Source: Steromphala cineraria (lineage: Eukaryota; Mollusca; Gastropoda; Trochida; Trochidae). From it: DNA of 64,000 bases. This document shows positions 1-11,017 of this stretch, piece after piece; within the stretch, counting starts at the first letter, position 1; the number at the start of each line of letters is the position of its first letter. A program made the translations under genes and the position numbers. The stretch spans positions 7,236,708 through 7,300,707 of the forward strand of contig OU744725.1 of NCBI GenBank assembly GCA_916613615.1, written 5' to 3'. Below the pieces are notes generated by a model. It ran no database searches and was not told the origin of the DNA. It saw only the letters and a list, made by a program, of their open reading frames with translations.

Positions 1-1330
1 GCTGATAGACCTTGTTGAGGAATGGCGACAATAAGCTTTTGGGACAATTCGGCCCATACATTAAAGGTCCAGTTCGATTCAAAAATCGAAAATTTAACAT
101 TGACTTTTTTTTCAAAATGCACTTAGAGACCTAATTTTTTTTTTTAAATGTGCGCAATCAAAAATGCTGCAAAAAAACAAATCATGGAAAATTCGTAGGT
201 CACGTGGTTTGGCCGCCATCTTGGATTTAGTGCATTTTTGATCATTGCCGACCCCACCCACCTTTGAAAATCTTCTTCTCTGAAGATACTTGCACTAGAG
301 ATCTTCTACAAAGTCCTAACGTTGATACTTTTCTTGCTGTGATTTTTCAAAGTTGACCAAAATCTAAAAATCGCAAACTTCAAGGGCGGATAACTCAAAA
401 ACCACAACATAGAATTTTATAATTTTTGCATGAGAGTTAGACATTGGCAAGGTCTTTAAGATAAAAGAATAAAATCGCTCGCGAACAGTGATTTCCGGTC
501 AGGGTCAGAGGTCAAACTTTCCATTTTGGACATGTTGTTTTGGTTGGTATGTTTGAAATATCGTAGCGAATCAACGGCGTACGATAACGCTTTGTTCTAT
601 ACATCATATGAAAGCCAAAAGTCTATAGATTTCTTTAAAATTTGACAGTAAATTCCTATATTTGTTTAACTCTGAGTTACGGCCCTTTGAATATTGTCAA
701 TTCTGCTTTCGTTTTGAATATATACGATATAGGTATGTTAAAAAAAGCGTTACTCATCATTGACAGACGACAAATCATTGCTCCATATATCATTCGAAAG
801 CCAAAAGAATACAGAATCTTTTAAAGATGAACAATAAATTCAGTTACTACATATACATTGAGTTATGGACCTCTGAATATTGTCAACCCTGCATGCGTTT
901 TGAATGCATTTGATAACTGTATGTTTGCAGAATGCGTTAATCATCAACAAAAGATTATTTCCCAGAAGCTTTTGACTGAAATCATTACCTTTGTGAATTA
1001 CATTAACACCATACAGCGCTGAATCCGTTTGTCGTCGCTTGCGACTATATTTTTGTTTACTATTTGCAATAATTCTTTCATTTCATCTCTTCACATTTTA
1101 CATTAGAAAACACTTAATTTAATTTAAATCTGAAAATATATTTGATACAAAGAGTGACGTGGCTGACTCTCATTCATTTATTTGTCAAGACGTTTACATT
1201 CTTTATTCACCAAAACCGTGTGGAACATTCAGGAAAATGTTCATTGTCGAAACAGAAACAACTTTTTAAAGCAAAATAAACTATATGACGTTTTTCTTAT
1301 CAGAAAACGGATATTTGGGTTGCAATGAAC
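1..1330. repeat. Gene-free stretch with a diverged tandem duplication
   Basis: I see no exon here. Two diverged units of about 180 bp lie side by side at roughly 606-783 and 787-965. Both contain 'gaaagccaaaag', a 'gagtta(c/t)gg' segment, 'gaatattgtcaa' and a 'gcgtta.tcatca' block in the same order. The short open frame across the first unit has no recognisable domain and is not treated as a gene. The sequence upstream (1-600) looks like ordinary AT-rich intergenic DNA. Confidence 0.5.
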
Positions 1331-1332
1331 AT

Positions 1333-1968
1333 TGATAATTTATAACACTAACTCCCTCTAACAGATGAGATATGATCATTTATAACACTATCCCTCTAAC
1401 AGATGAGATATGATCATTTATAACACTAACTCCCTCTAACAGATGAGATATGATCATTTATAACACTAACTCCCTCTAACAGATGAGATATGATCATTTA
1501 TAACACTATCCCTCTAACAGATGAGATATGATCATTTATTTATAACACTAACCCCCTCTAACAGATGAGATATGATCATTTATAACACTAACTCCCTCTA
1601 ACAGATGAGATATGATCATTTATAACACTATCCCTCTAACAGATGAGATATGATCATTTATAACACTAACTCCCTCTAACAGATGAGATATGATCATTTA
1701 TAACACTAACTCCCTCTAACAGATGAGATATGATCATTTATAACACTAACTCCCTCTAACAGATGAGATATGATCATTTGTAACACTAACTCCCTCTAAC
1801 AGATGAGATATGATCATTTATAACACTATCCCTCTAACAGATGAGATATGATCATTTATAACACTAACTCCCTCTAACAGATGAGATATGATCATTTATA
1901 ACACTAACTCCCTCTAACAGATGAGATATGATCATTTATAACACTAACTCCCTCTAACAGATGAGATA
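1333..1968. repeat. Minisatellite, 16 copies of a 38-40 bp unit
   Basis: Sixteen consecutive units share the core 'ccctctaacagatgagat' followed by 'atgatcatttataacacta'. Two unit lengths occur: a 40-bp form reading 'cactaactccc' and a 38-bp form reading 'cactatccc'. The sixth unit carries an extra 'attt'. Units are otherwise almost identical, which implies recent expansion or gene conversion. There are no unique spacers, so this is a classic minisatellite and not a CRISPR array. Confidence 0.95.
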
Positions 1969-4900
1969 TATGAGCTCAATTTTAAATAACTGATCAATAG
2001 ATGTGTCACATTTTGAATATATGTGCTTTAGTAATAATTTGTCAATAAACGAAAAGAAATCACGTGCACGGTGACAGTTTTTATGTACACAATTTAATTA
2101 AACAACATGTTTCTTTTGTCAACATCTAAGCCAATATGTACGTAGAAAAATATATGTTCATCGATATGACACCAACTGTTGCCTACTGGTATTTCTTAAA
2201 CCGCATCTGTTCTTTGAGCTTCCGGTAGTATTGCGCATGTCAAATCAGGTATGTTTACAATCAGTATTTCAAACTGACGTAGGTTTAGGAATTATTGATA
2301 TTTTATGGCTATCTCAGGTCAAAATACAAACAGTTGGATAAAAGATGATTATGTATGAATAAACAATCGAATGGATATGACATACAGTCAAGTCGTAAAA
2401 ACGTAATTAGTAAACCTCCTTTTTGTAATTAAATATACGAATAGGATTTCGAATAGGATTTAAGTTACGAAAATGTGGTTTAAGACCAAAAAAAACGATA
2501 ATAAAATCATTTCACTGAACACGACATTATTGAAATTGTACTAGAATGTTAAACAGAAAGCAGTAAAAAAGTGTTAACCTCGTCTGTTTGACTTCAAGGT
2601 GTTGAAAGTCGGTCTGCAAGTTTCAAGTCAAGTACATATATTGAAACAAACACGCTACTGTTTCTGAAGGAGGTACTGTATCGACAACAGTTAGTCTTCT
2701 TTATCTGCTATACTCGTTAACATTGAAAGTAATTAAAGAGTTTAAACAAAAAGAGTAGAAATATTTCGGTGAAGTAACTTTCGATGCATGAAGTGAAAAT
2801 TTGAAATAGGCCTAATTCATAAGTTAAAATATAGATATTAATTTTAAGCCCTCGTATTTCTCAATAGTGTAATGAAATGGGGATCGAAACCTTATCATCT
2901 TTATCAATGTTAATATCTATAGAATACTGAATACACAGTCATTTCTCTGTTAATACGTACAATCAGGGAAGTATAATACTTATGATATAATATCCCTGGT
3001 ACAATCATACAGAAATACGAACAGACAAAGCACGCCAATAGCCCTACCGGTCAACTATCGAATATTGTTTTCAGACTGTAGTAGTGAACAACAACTCTTA
3101 TTTTATTTAGCAGATATTCTGGCAACTTACCTGAAGTCAGATGGCCGCAAGCTATACCTATCAAGGTATTCAATGACGTAATCCCACACGTGATTTAAAA
3201 ACTGAATTCACGTAAATTGGCTCTATCTCTCACAGAGGCGTTGTTTTAAAACTAATATCAGAAATTGCGATGCATATACATGACACATGGACCACTTATA
3301 ATCGTTTTATCGACATCTTCCATCTGTTGCCTAGGTTTACCTCAACGCGGGATTCAATGATCGTCTGCTCGTCAATGCACGTGACGTGGCAAACTAAAAT
3401 CATTAAACTTGTCGTCTGCTCGCTACAGTGTCGAAGGTCAATGTTTGTTATTGAATAGAAAACGAAATAAAGTGAGTAGGATCGATAAGGGGTAGATAGG
3501 GTTTGATAATTCATGTTTTCATAATTTATCATATAGATCTACCGGCTTTCTAGAGGGGGTTTCTTCGACAAGACTAACGACAGCACGAGGTACAGTTAAT
3601 CTGCTCGATCTGATGCATCTTGTAAACCAGGCGACTTTTTTTCTTTGATTTTTTACTTAGAAATAGTATTATTTAAAAGTGAAGAGAGAGAGAGGGAGAA
3701 ACAAATGTCTGGTTTACAGGTGGGTCTGATGTAACCCCTTATTCAGTTCTGGTGCAATCTTTCGTCATATATTATATTGGACATAATACATAAGGGATAT
3801 TTGAATTCTGATGATTCGTATTTCATAAGTGTGTCCATGAACAGATAGACCATAAATAATCAATTATTAATGTACATGCGTCACTCCTTCAGTTTACACT
3901 ATAAATCGGTAAACACGAATACTATCGCTTAAAACAAAGAATGGAAACTGTTAAGACATTGACCGGGTAACAAAGCTCCAGATAAGCTTTTGCTTATGTG
4001 GGTATGTTACCTGTATTTTCGAAACGTAGTGGTTATTTCTGATTTCAAATGGGTATCTATACTTTTGATACCCGGTCCCTTTTAAAATGTGGGTATTCAA
4101 TTTAAATGACGATTTTAACATGTTAAACGCTTTAATAAACAAAAAAGAACAAACAATCTGTATTCACTTGTTGAGTTTATTGTCATAAGATCATCACATA
4201 AAACATGAATTTGAAAACACACATTTACATGCATGTATTTACTAAGTTTTCAGTTAAGTTAAGTTTTAATTGTGTCGAGAACCATGTGGAAGCTTTCGAC
4301 AACGCTTATTGGCCACTGCTGATAAGTCATTAGATTGCAAGTAATGTTTGAGTGGTTACTCTTTACAACAAGGCCATCATAAGTAACAAATAATGACTGG
4401 AATTTGACGAATAGCTGACGAAAGAGCCTATATTTCTTTTTGGTTGATCAAGAATCAGTAGGCCTATAGAGCGTTTGAGGTTTGAAACAGGATAAACACT
4501 CGCTCGCTGGGTTCAGACGAGTTTGAATGTAGCTTTGACATCGTTCATTTTCCAACACTTAACTGACATTCAATTCTTTATAGAAAGGTTGTTATGAAAA
4601 CAAGACCAAGGTTCTTGACACATTCTGAAACACTGATATCAGAGTCTCCTACTCGGACAGTCTTCATCTCTGCTGCCAACCGTTTTGGAACGCATTGATG
4701 TCCAGGATTGTAATTTGTTGATATAGGCTATATCTTCCCTTCTTTTCGTGATGGACATTATAAATTCTACTTGTGAATAAACAATTTGGTTGTGCCAAAT
4801 ATTACAATAACCTATTTTGTTTAGAAGCTCTCTTATGTCAGTCACCCAATTCCTTTCTTATCTCACAGTTTCAACATTTGTTAGAGAATCTGTGAGATGG

Positions 4901-5744
4901 GACATTAATTTATTTTTTTCCAATACTTTTAATTTAAATTTAAAAGTTCTATTTGAATAATAAATGAATAATGAAAATCTGCCTAGTTCCCAATATACCA
5001 TTGTACAACTTGTGCTTGGTTTCACACACAATGAGTCTACAATATGATTTTCACTTTGGTTAATATTAGTAAATACTGCATCGACACATTTGTCAAGTAA
5101 GTCTTGGGGACTTTCAGATAACAAATTATTACGACATTGAGAGAGAAAATCGTCATTCTAGAAATAGTTCCTTGGATATTGTCTGTGGTTTGCTTTCGAG
5201 TGTCATTCTTGTTTAGTGCTCACGTACATCTAATTTAATTGAGATGGGAAGATTCGGCTCTGGTAAGAATATCTGTATTTAGAACATATTTAGAACTTGG
5301 TCAAATAGATCTGCAGAGGCAAGGATGTAATATATAACACATTTCTACCTATAAATGTTATTTCATGATTAAATTATAGAAAAATGAATAGGACATCGAA
5401 CTGAACTTCTGTCACTGGCAACATTTGTGGTCCAGGATATGATTTCCTTTGAGAAGTTCAGGATTTAAACGTTATGGTCAGAACGTTATGATCATGGAAA
5501 CTGATGCTAGTTGAAACAATGATAGAACCGAAAGTAGAAAACCAGATCTGAAGAAAGAGAGTCCTCTGTTGAGTTATTAAATGTGTATGTTTTGTAGATC
5601 TGCAATCATAACGGAGTTTTTGAGGAAGTTATTTTGTCTTATCTCCCAAAATATACATGCTAGCTGAACTTACCTCATTACCATTTTGTGTTGGGTAAAT
5701 TTTAAAATGTAAAATACCCTGTTTAATGTTATCTTATAAAATGT
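1969..5744. other. Gene-free AT-rich stretch
   Basis: No exon with convincing splice sites or recognisable protein similarity was found on either strand. Short open frames (up to 88 codons) are compatible with chance. A short GA-rich tract lies near 3684-3700. This appears to be intergenic DNA beyond the 3' end of the minus-strand NACHT gene. Confidence 0.5.
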
Positions 5745-6370
5745 TTACTGTAGAACTAAATTCATGGAGTTTCATAACAAAAGTCATCAGAAGAATAAGT
5801 AGCATATGTAGATGTGCTTTTTTGTATTTCAAACTTTTTCGGATTTATATTTATTCCATGGAAACATAATCTACATATGCTGACTAATCTACTTACTAAG
5901 TTTCATTGAACTAGGTCTAATAGTTTTTTAGTTATGCTCCGTAATGATCGAACTCTAAGTAACGTTTCCATGTAAACCGCCAAAAATATAAATCCGAAAA
6001 AGTTGAAATTACCAAAAGGCATCTCCATTTGCTGACTATTTCACATACCCAGTTAATTCAGCTAGGTCTAAACATTTTTGAGTTATGCTCTGGAAACCAA
6101 ATTCTAGGTTACGTTTTAATGATAACCGCCAATTATAAAAATCTGAACTAGAAAATTTGTGTCCATGGAACACAGATGCCCCCGCTCATAAAAAAATCGA
6201 GGGTAATCAAATATGCCCCTGCCATATATGGCGGGAACATAAAAAGTTGAAAATACCAAAGGGCACATATACATATACTGACTTATCTGCATACCAAGTT
6301 TCATTGAACTAGGTCTAACAGTTTTTGAGTTCTGCCCTCGAAACGAAATGATTAGGAACAGACGTACGGT
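5745..6370. repeat. Diverged dispersed repeat with three internal units
   Basis: Three related blocks start with 'ctgact' near 5879, 6032 and 6278. Each continues through a variant of 'gtttcattgaactaggtcta' and 'ttttgagttatgct', then a 'gaaac' segment. The piece 'ttttcggatttatat' near 5838 recurs inverted near 5988-6001. No coding potential was recognised. This is probably a fragment of a dispersed repeat family. Confidence 0.55.
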
Positions 6371-6387
6371 TAGGGAGATGACTATAT

Positions 6388-6828
6388 CCATCCTGCTACA
6401 TCAGCGTATATGTCTCCGCTAATGCTACAACCTATCCCCTGATATCCTCCTATAGTCTTCTGTCGTATCGCTATATATAGCAAGCCAATCAAATGGTGCC
6501 CTTTCAGCGATAGCGGCAAACTTGTTTCTTGGCTTCGTTCCGCTTGCTCACCTCCTGATTCAAATTAACCAATAGGAGTGCTATTAGATAATAAATCTGA
6601 TTCTCATTGCAGTCTCCCGCTAAGCTCCGAATCGCGCGCTCTTAGATTTCAACGTGCGACATCACTAGACAACAGTGTATGGAGTTCGAAATAGTTTGAC
6701 TGAAAACAGACGGGCTATAAATAGCGCTGAGCAACCAACCGTCAGCGATACAACAAAAGACTATAGGAGGATATCAGGGGATAGGTTGTAGCATTAGCGG
6801 AGACATATACGCTGATGTAGCAGGATGG
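6388..6828. mobile_element. TIR element with about 90-bp inverted arms and 7-bp target duplication
   Basis: The left arm (about 6388-6475) starts 'ccatcctgctacatcagc' and is the near-perfect inverse of the right arm (about 6740-6828), which ends 'gctgatgtagcaggatgg'. The 7-mer ACTATAT abuts both ends (6381-6387 and 6829-6835) and reads as a target-site duplication. The roughly 265 bp between the arms are unique. No transposase is present, so the element would be non-autonomous. A TATA-like motif lies just inside each arm, at 6471-6480 (reading leftward) and 6716-6723 (reading rightward). A CCAAT motif sits near 6569. Confidence 0.8.
6716..6723 (+). promoter_or_regulatory. TATA-box-like motif facing the right arm of the TIR element
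   Basis: The sequence TATAAATA lies in a GC-richer setting ('cgggctataaatagcgc') and points into the right inverted arm. Its mirror is a 'ctatatatag' motif at 6471-6480, reading outward on the other strand. The two are about 245 bp apart. A CCAAT motif lies upstream near 6569. The pairing is seen in the sequence; promoter function is inferred. Confidence 0.35.
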
Positions 6829-7116
6829 ACTATATCCCACGGTATAACATACCGGTGGGATAAAAATATGTTTGAGGTAAGGCAACTAGGAGTACGACTA
6901 CTCTAAGAGGAGACAAGGAGTTTTGTGTATGACCAACTTCTTCATTGTGGAAAGTAGCTACCGTTTGTTATAGATCCTTATACCGTTTTCAAGGATCTCT
7001 ACAGAAGCGTCACTACTTTATACAATAAAGAAGTTGATCATCCATTGTCTTTGATAAATTACGAACTCCATGCCTCTAAAACAATAGTCTAAGAGGGTCA
7101 CTTTGTTACATTTTAA

Positions 7117-7475
7117 AGGGGCAGTAGCACGTTTTAGGGGGGAATAAAAGGTTAGGTCAGAAAAATTTAAATAAATGGTTTCAAATGAAAGACAATGTAC
7201 AAAACTAAATGAAGAAGTAATAAATCAAATGTTTAATGTTAAGTTCAGCAGTGCGATTTCTTTTTCTTACTCAAAATTAATTACCGTAAAGGTATTCACA
7301 TAAAACTGGCAGCAAATGGACTCTATGTGAAAACTCGTAATTTGTTATCAGACTATGGATGGTTTGATTGTGTAAGGAGATTTTTTGACACTATCAAATT
7401 AATTCAGTTAGCATTAACATACAATTATCAGTGAATAAAGTAAAAATATGCAATTTTCAAAAAAATTTCATAAAA
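7117..7475 (-). mobile_element. TTAA-flanked MITE, copy 1, one end eroded
   Basis: The left end reads TTAA then 'aggggcagtagcacg', the terminus of the family also found at 8843, 16377 and 46297. The interior is inverted relative to those copies: for instance 'gcgatttctttttcttac' here matches 'gtaagaaaaagaaatcgc' elsewhere. The right terminal repeat is no longer recognisable beyond about 7475. There is no coding capacity. Confidence 0.75.
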
Positions 7476-8842
7476 TTTTTAAACCCAACTGAAAATCACC
7501 CGGCTCATCCCTCCCTTGTAACAAATGAGCAGTCCACCGCAGTTCCTGACATGAAATCATCAGGCAGGTTTGACCCACACAACACCAAGTCTACTGACAG
7601 TTACATTCACTATACAACCAGAAATTATTATTGTTTTTATACAGATATGAATGATATAATTTTAAAGACAAGGATTGATGTTCAAACATTTACAACCGTT
7701 GGATTCTTAGCTAAGTAAAAGGAGAAAGTTTCATCAGTCTGCATAATATAAAACACAAGAATTTGGCAAAGTGTTAAACATTTATTAATCTAAAATATAT
7801 CCGGGTTACATAAAGAAGAAATATGACTAGCAGTGTTGATATGTATTTGTGATAAAGGAATAAGTAACAAAGTTTCTGAAAGTTTCAGTAATACAGTAAT
7901 TACAAAAGGAATGATGAGTAAAGATAACAATTATATCAACAGAAACAGCTTGGTGTAAAAGACTAACAATGTAAAAGTCAGAAAAGTTTGTTGTAAAAGT
8001 AAATCTTCTGAATAACAAAGAAATATTTCTGTAAATAGCATAGACCATTAGAAGCACTCATTCAAAAGCAAAGATTTTGATGATGGAAAAAATAAACCTT
8101 ATGGAAATGGAAAAGAAACTCTCACAACTAATATCAAATTGTGATATAAATATGAATAGTGGTAACAAGATAAATTCATCATAACACTAAAGTAAAACCA
8201 TGAACTTTCAAAGCCTCCAATACACCTAAAGGCAAATTAGGCCTGTATCATTTTAAAACTGCCTGTGATACATTTAACAAATCACATGATAATAATGATT
8301 TTCAGATGTTATTTAATATTCATATATACTTTCTGATTATACTATACTTATACTTTATAAGGATTCTTCATTGGCTTTGAAGAATGAAAAAATACACAAT
8401 TTTGTAGACAAAATACAACCACGTTTATCTTGGGTATGATTGAAATAATTTGGCATTTTAGCATTTCTCCTTTGGGGACTATGGTCTGCAATAACACAAC
8501 TCTAACAAACTGCAAAGCAATGGATAAGCACAATTGCTATGTGTTGATGTATCAGGCCAACTCGATCATTCCCTCCTTCAAAAGAGACAAGTAATATAAC
8601 TAAGGCATACTTTTGGCGAATCTCCACCACCATAACTGTGTTAGAAACTAGCTCTAGCCAAAGGCTAGTAGAAAACTTGCTGGGCTAGTGAAATGTATCA
8701 AGTTGTAGTGCAAGTGACATAAGGATAACAAAATCATTTCAATGTTTTAGACTAGCTGGAATTGCGTTTGGGCTGTTGGTTTCAGAAAATCACTAGTGTG
8801 ATTGGCTAGTACCGTAATAAGACTAAATTCGACGCCTGTTAA
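7476..8842. other. Gene-free stretch
   Basis: No supported exon, RNA gene or structured repeat was seen. Open frames at 7431-7718 and 7827-8057 have AT-rich, low-information translations without a domain or splice context. Confidence 0.5.
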
Positions 8843-9199
8843 AGGGGCAGTAGCATGTTTTTTGGGAATTTTATATTTTAAATTTTTCACTGGTAATTGT
8901 AAGTTAGTGCTAAATGTATTATTGTGACAGTGTCAAAAATCTCATTACACCCACCAATCATCCATAGTCAGGGGACAAAGTATGAAGATTCACATAAAAT
9001 TCATTGGCGGCCATTTTTTTGTGAACACCTTTAATTCATTTTGTGTGAGAAAAAGGAATCGCATGGCTAAACTTTATGTTATATATTTGAATTATTACTG
9101 CTCCATTTAGTTTAATAACATTGTTTTTCAATTGGAACCATTAATTTTCATTTTCCTGACATCACCTTATAGTCCCCCTAAAAACGTGCTACTGCCCCT
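8843..9199 (+). mobile_element. TTAA-flanked MITE, copy 2, complete (357 bp)
   Basis: Both ends are intact: 'aggggcagtagca' at the left and its inverse 'tgctactgcccct' at the right, bounded by TTAA at 8839-8842 and 9200-9203. Copy 4 (46297-46653) has exactly the same length and matching internal blocks. The TTAA target duplication is typical of piggyBac-type transposases, but the termini do not begin with the usual CCC, so superfamily assignment is tentative. Confidence 0.85.
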
Positions 9200-9414
9200 T
9201 TAAGTATTGCAGCATTTCATCAACTTTTGCCAGGCCTCTTCCTACTGCAGTTGAATTTTATAGTGTCCTTAGAATTAGAACTTATCAACAATTCTGAAAA
9301 AAAAAAACAAGACAAATTATGGTGCCCAGCAGTAAACCCTCAATAATTGTGACTGGTACAGGTTATACCTTCAAGGGACATTTCAAATACACTTGACAGA
9401 CTTTATGTCTCTAT

Positions 9415-10004
9415 TAGGGATGTCACGATACACCAGTTCATCAATGCATAGCTTGGTACAGTTCACGATACACCAGTTCATCAATGCTTGGTACAGTTCA
9501 CGATACACCAGTTCATCAATGCATAGCGTGGTACAGTTCATGATACACCAGTTCATCAATGCATAGCGTGGTACAGTTAACGATACACCAGTTCATCAAT
9601 GCATAGCGTGGTACAGTTCACGATACACCAGGTCATCAATGCATAGCGTGGTACAGTTCACGATACAATACACAATACAGTAACTGTATCATGATACAAA
9701 TTTAGTGAATATCGTTTACTTTTCTGGTGAATATTATTAAATTTTTGTCTAAAAATGAAATCAAGAAATCAAGAGTTTGTTAAAATCCTTGTCAAGATAC
9801 ATTTAATACAGTATTAAATTACTTTATCATGAAGAAGTTGTCTTATTTTTGTGTTTAAATGTTGGTTATTCAGAAAATTTGTTAGAAATATTGAATTTAG
9901 ATCCTTGAATGTTAATTTCACTGTCATAACATCGCATTTATTGTATCGCGATATATATTGTATCCTGATACGTATCTTATCGCACCTGTATCAAGACATC
10001 CCTA
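9415..10004. mobile_element. hAT-like MITE (590 bp) with 8-bp target duplication
   Basis: The element starts TAGGGATGTCACGATACA and ends with the imperfect inverse, 'tgtatcaagacatcccta'. The flanks are GTCTCTAT (9407-9414) and GTCTTTAT (10005-10012), an 8-bp duplication with one mismatch. TAGGGATG-type termini plus an 8-bp duplication are characteristic of hAT elements. The interior has a tandem array and copies of 'gatac' that make it foldable. It has no transposase. Confidence 0.85.
9425..9665. repeat. Tandem repeat inside the hAT MITE, about 6 copies of 40 bp
   Basis: The unit contains 'cacgatacaccagttcat' followed by 'caatgcatagcgtggtacag'. One copy has a short deletion of 'catag'. The unit begins with the terminal 'cacgataca' motif of the host MITE, so the array probably arose by expansion of its subterminal sequence. 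Confidence 0.9.
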
Positions 10005-10012
10005 GTCTTTAT

Positions 10013-10672
10013 CAATGATGGTTAAGCTTCAATATCAAATGGCTCATACTAGATATATAAGTCATTGTACAACTTTTTATATTTACATAAGCATGAACTA
10101 CAGGCATATTACTCAGTCCTTACTAAAATAAAAATAAAATCCTCGTTCTCAGAGAACATGGCAACAAAACAAATGTTCAATGTAAAATGACATTTACAGC
10201 AAGAAGCTGGAACTTTGGCTGGACAAATATGTTTATCACAGAATGCTAACCCTAATCTCTATGGATACCCAGACTTGGTACAATAACTTGGCCATTTTCA
10301 AGTTATCAGAAGAATGGGGTTTGAAGAACACTACTGTGTTTCTCCCAAGTCCCTTGTCTTTTCAAAGTTTCTGTACATCATTATGATTAGAATGAGAATT
10401 CATATCTCTATGAGATTGCAGAAAATGACCAACATCATACTTTACTATTTTTCCCTGAGATCGACTACCTGAGTGGAAATGAACTTGACATCTGATTTGA
10501 CTTTTCACAAAATTATCCCGCAAATGTAATCACAGCGAATAATTGTCTCTTAACCCCTGCATAAAAACTAGCTTGTTATATTGACCTTACGAGTGAAAGG
10601 GTCAAGTGATAAACAGTTCTGGGCTCCCGAAAAATATCCTGAAAAACGCATCAGGTCTCTGAAAGAAACCCT
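10013..10672. other. Stretch without recognisable features
   Basis: This AT-rich DNA lies immediately 3' of the terminal exon candidate of the minus-strand NACHT gene. I found no clear minus-strand polyadenylation signal that could be assigned confidently. Confidence 0.4.
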
Positions 10673-11017
10673 TTATGAGAAACCCCCGACAAACGCACAC
10701 ATCCTCCCAAAAGTGCCGAAGCTGCACTGGCCACAGAGTCGCCCCTCCATGTCCCCGCTACGCTTCGTCTTCAGATGGAGGATGGTGGAGCAGACGACAC
10801 ATCGGGCGCAGTTGGGTGGAGCTTTCGAGTGCAATGTACAGAAACTTGCTGTGGCCTTGTCAAAGAAGGCGCAGTGAGCACCGCAGATAACACAGCTCAT
10901 TTTGCTGAGGCGGTTGTTGGCAGGGTTGAAGCATCCGGACTTGTTGACACAGAAGAGACAGATCATGACGGGGGAGCAGGACCAGTTGCCTTGGACAGGC
11001 CGAGTACATCGACACCA
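10673..11017 (-). CDS. Cysteine-rich terminal exon candidate (zinc-binding-like)
   Basis: A GC-richer island follows a good minus-strand acceptor ('ttttcctactccag'). In the frame with a phase-0 acceptor it stays open for 114 residues, ends at TAA, and has repeated Cys pairs: WCRC, CLFC, CVIC, CGAHC, CTLH, NCARC, CGQC. The spacing suggests a treble-clef or zinc-ribbon fold. The order CxxC, then C-x2-H, then P-x-C-x2-C loosely recalls C-terminal zinc modules of WD-repeat or TFIIIC90 proteins. The frame does not match the phase-2 donor of the preceding NACHT exon (12871): joined directly, that exon reads only GVDVLGLSKATGPAPPS and stops at 10963. Either an unseen exon restores the phase or this is the end of another gene. 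Function unknown. Confidence 0.5.
   Translation of the reverse strand, partial: WCRCTRPVQGNWSCSPVMICLFCVNKSGCFNPANNRLSKMSCVICGAHCAFFDKATASFCTLHSKAPPNCARCVVCSTILHLKTKRSGDMEGRLCGQCSFGTFGRMCAFVGGFS

Noticed and set aside
1333..1968. CRISPR-like array
   Set aside because: Units are contiguous with no unique spacers, and the context is an animal genome.
5745..6370. Protein-coding gene suggested by a 91-codon minus-strand frame (6116-6391)
   Set aside because: The interval is a diverged dispersed repeat with internal units; the frame has no domain.
10581..10877. Plus-strand 98-codon frame
   Set aside because: It is antisense to the Cys-rich exon, whose Cys pairing and acceptor are far more convincing.
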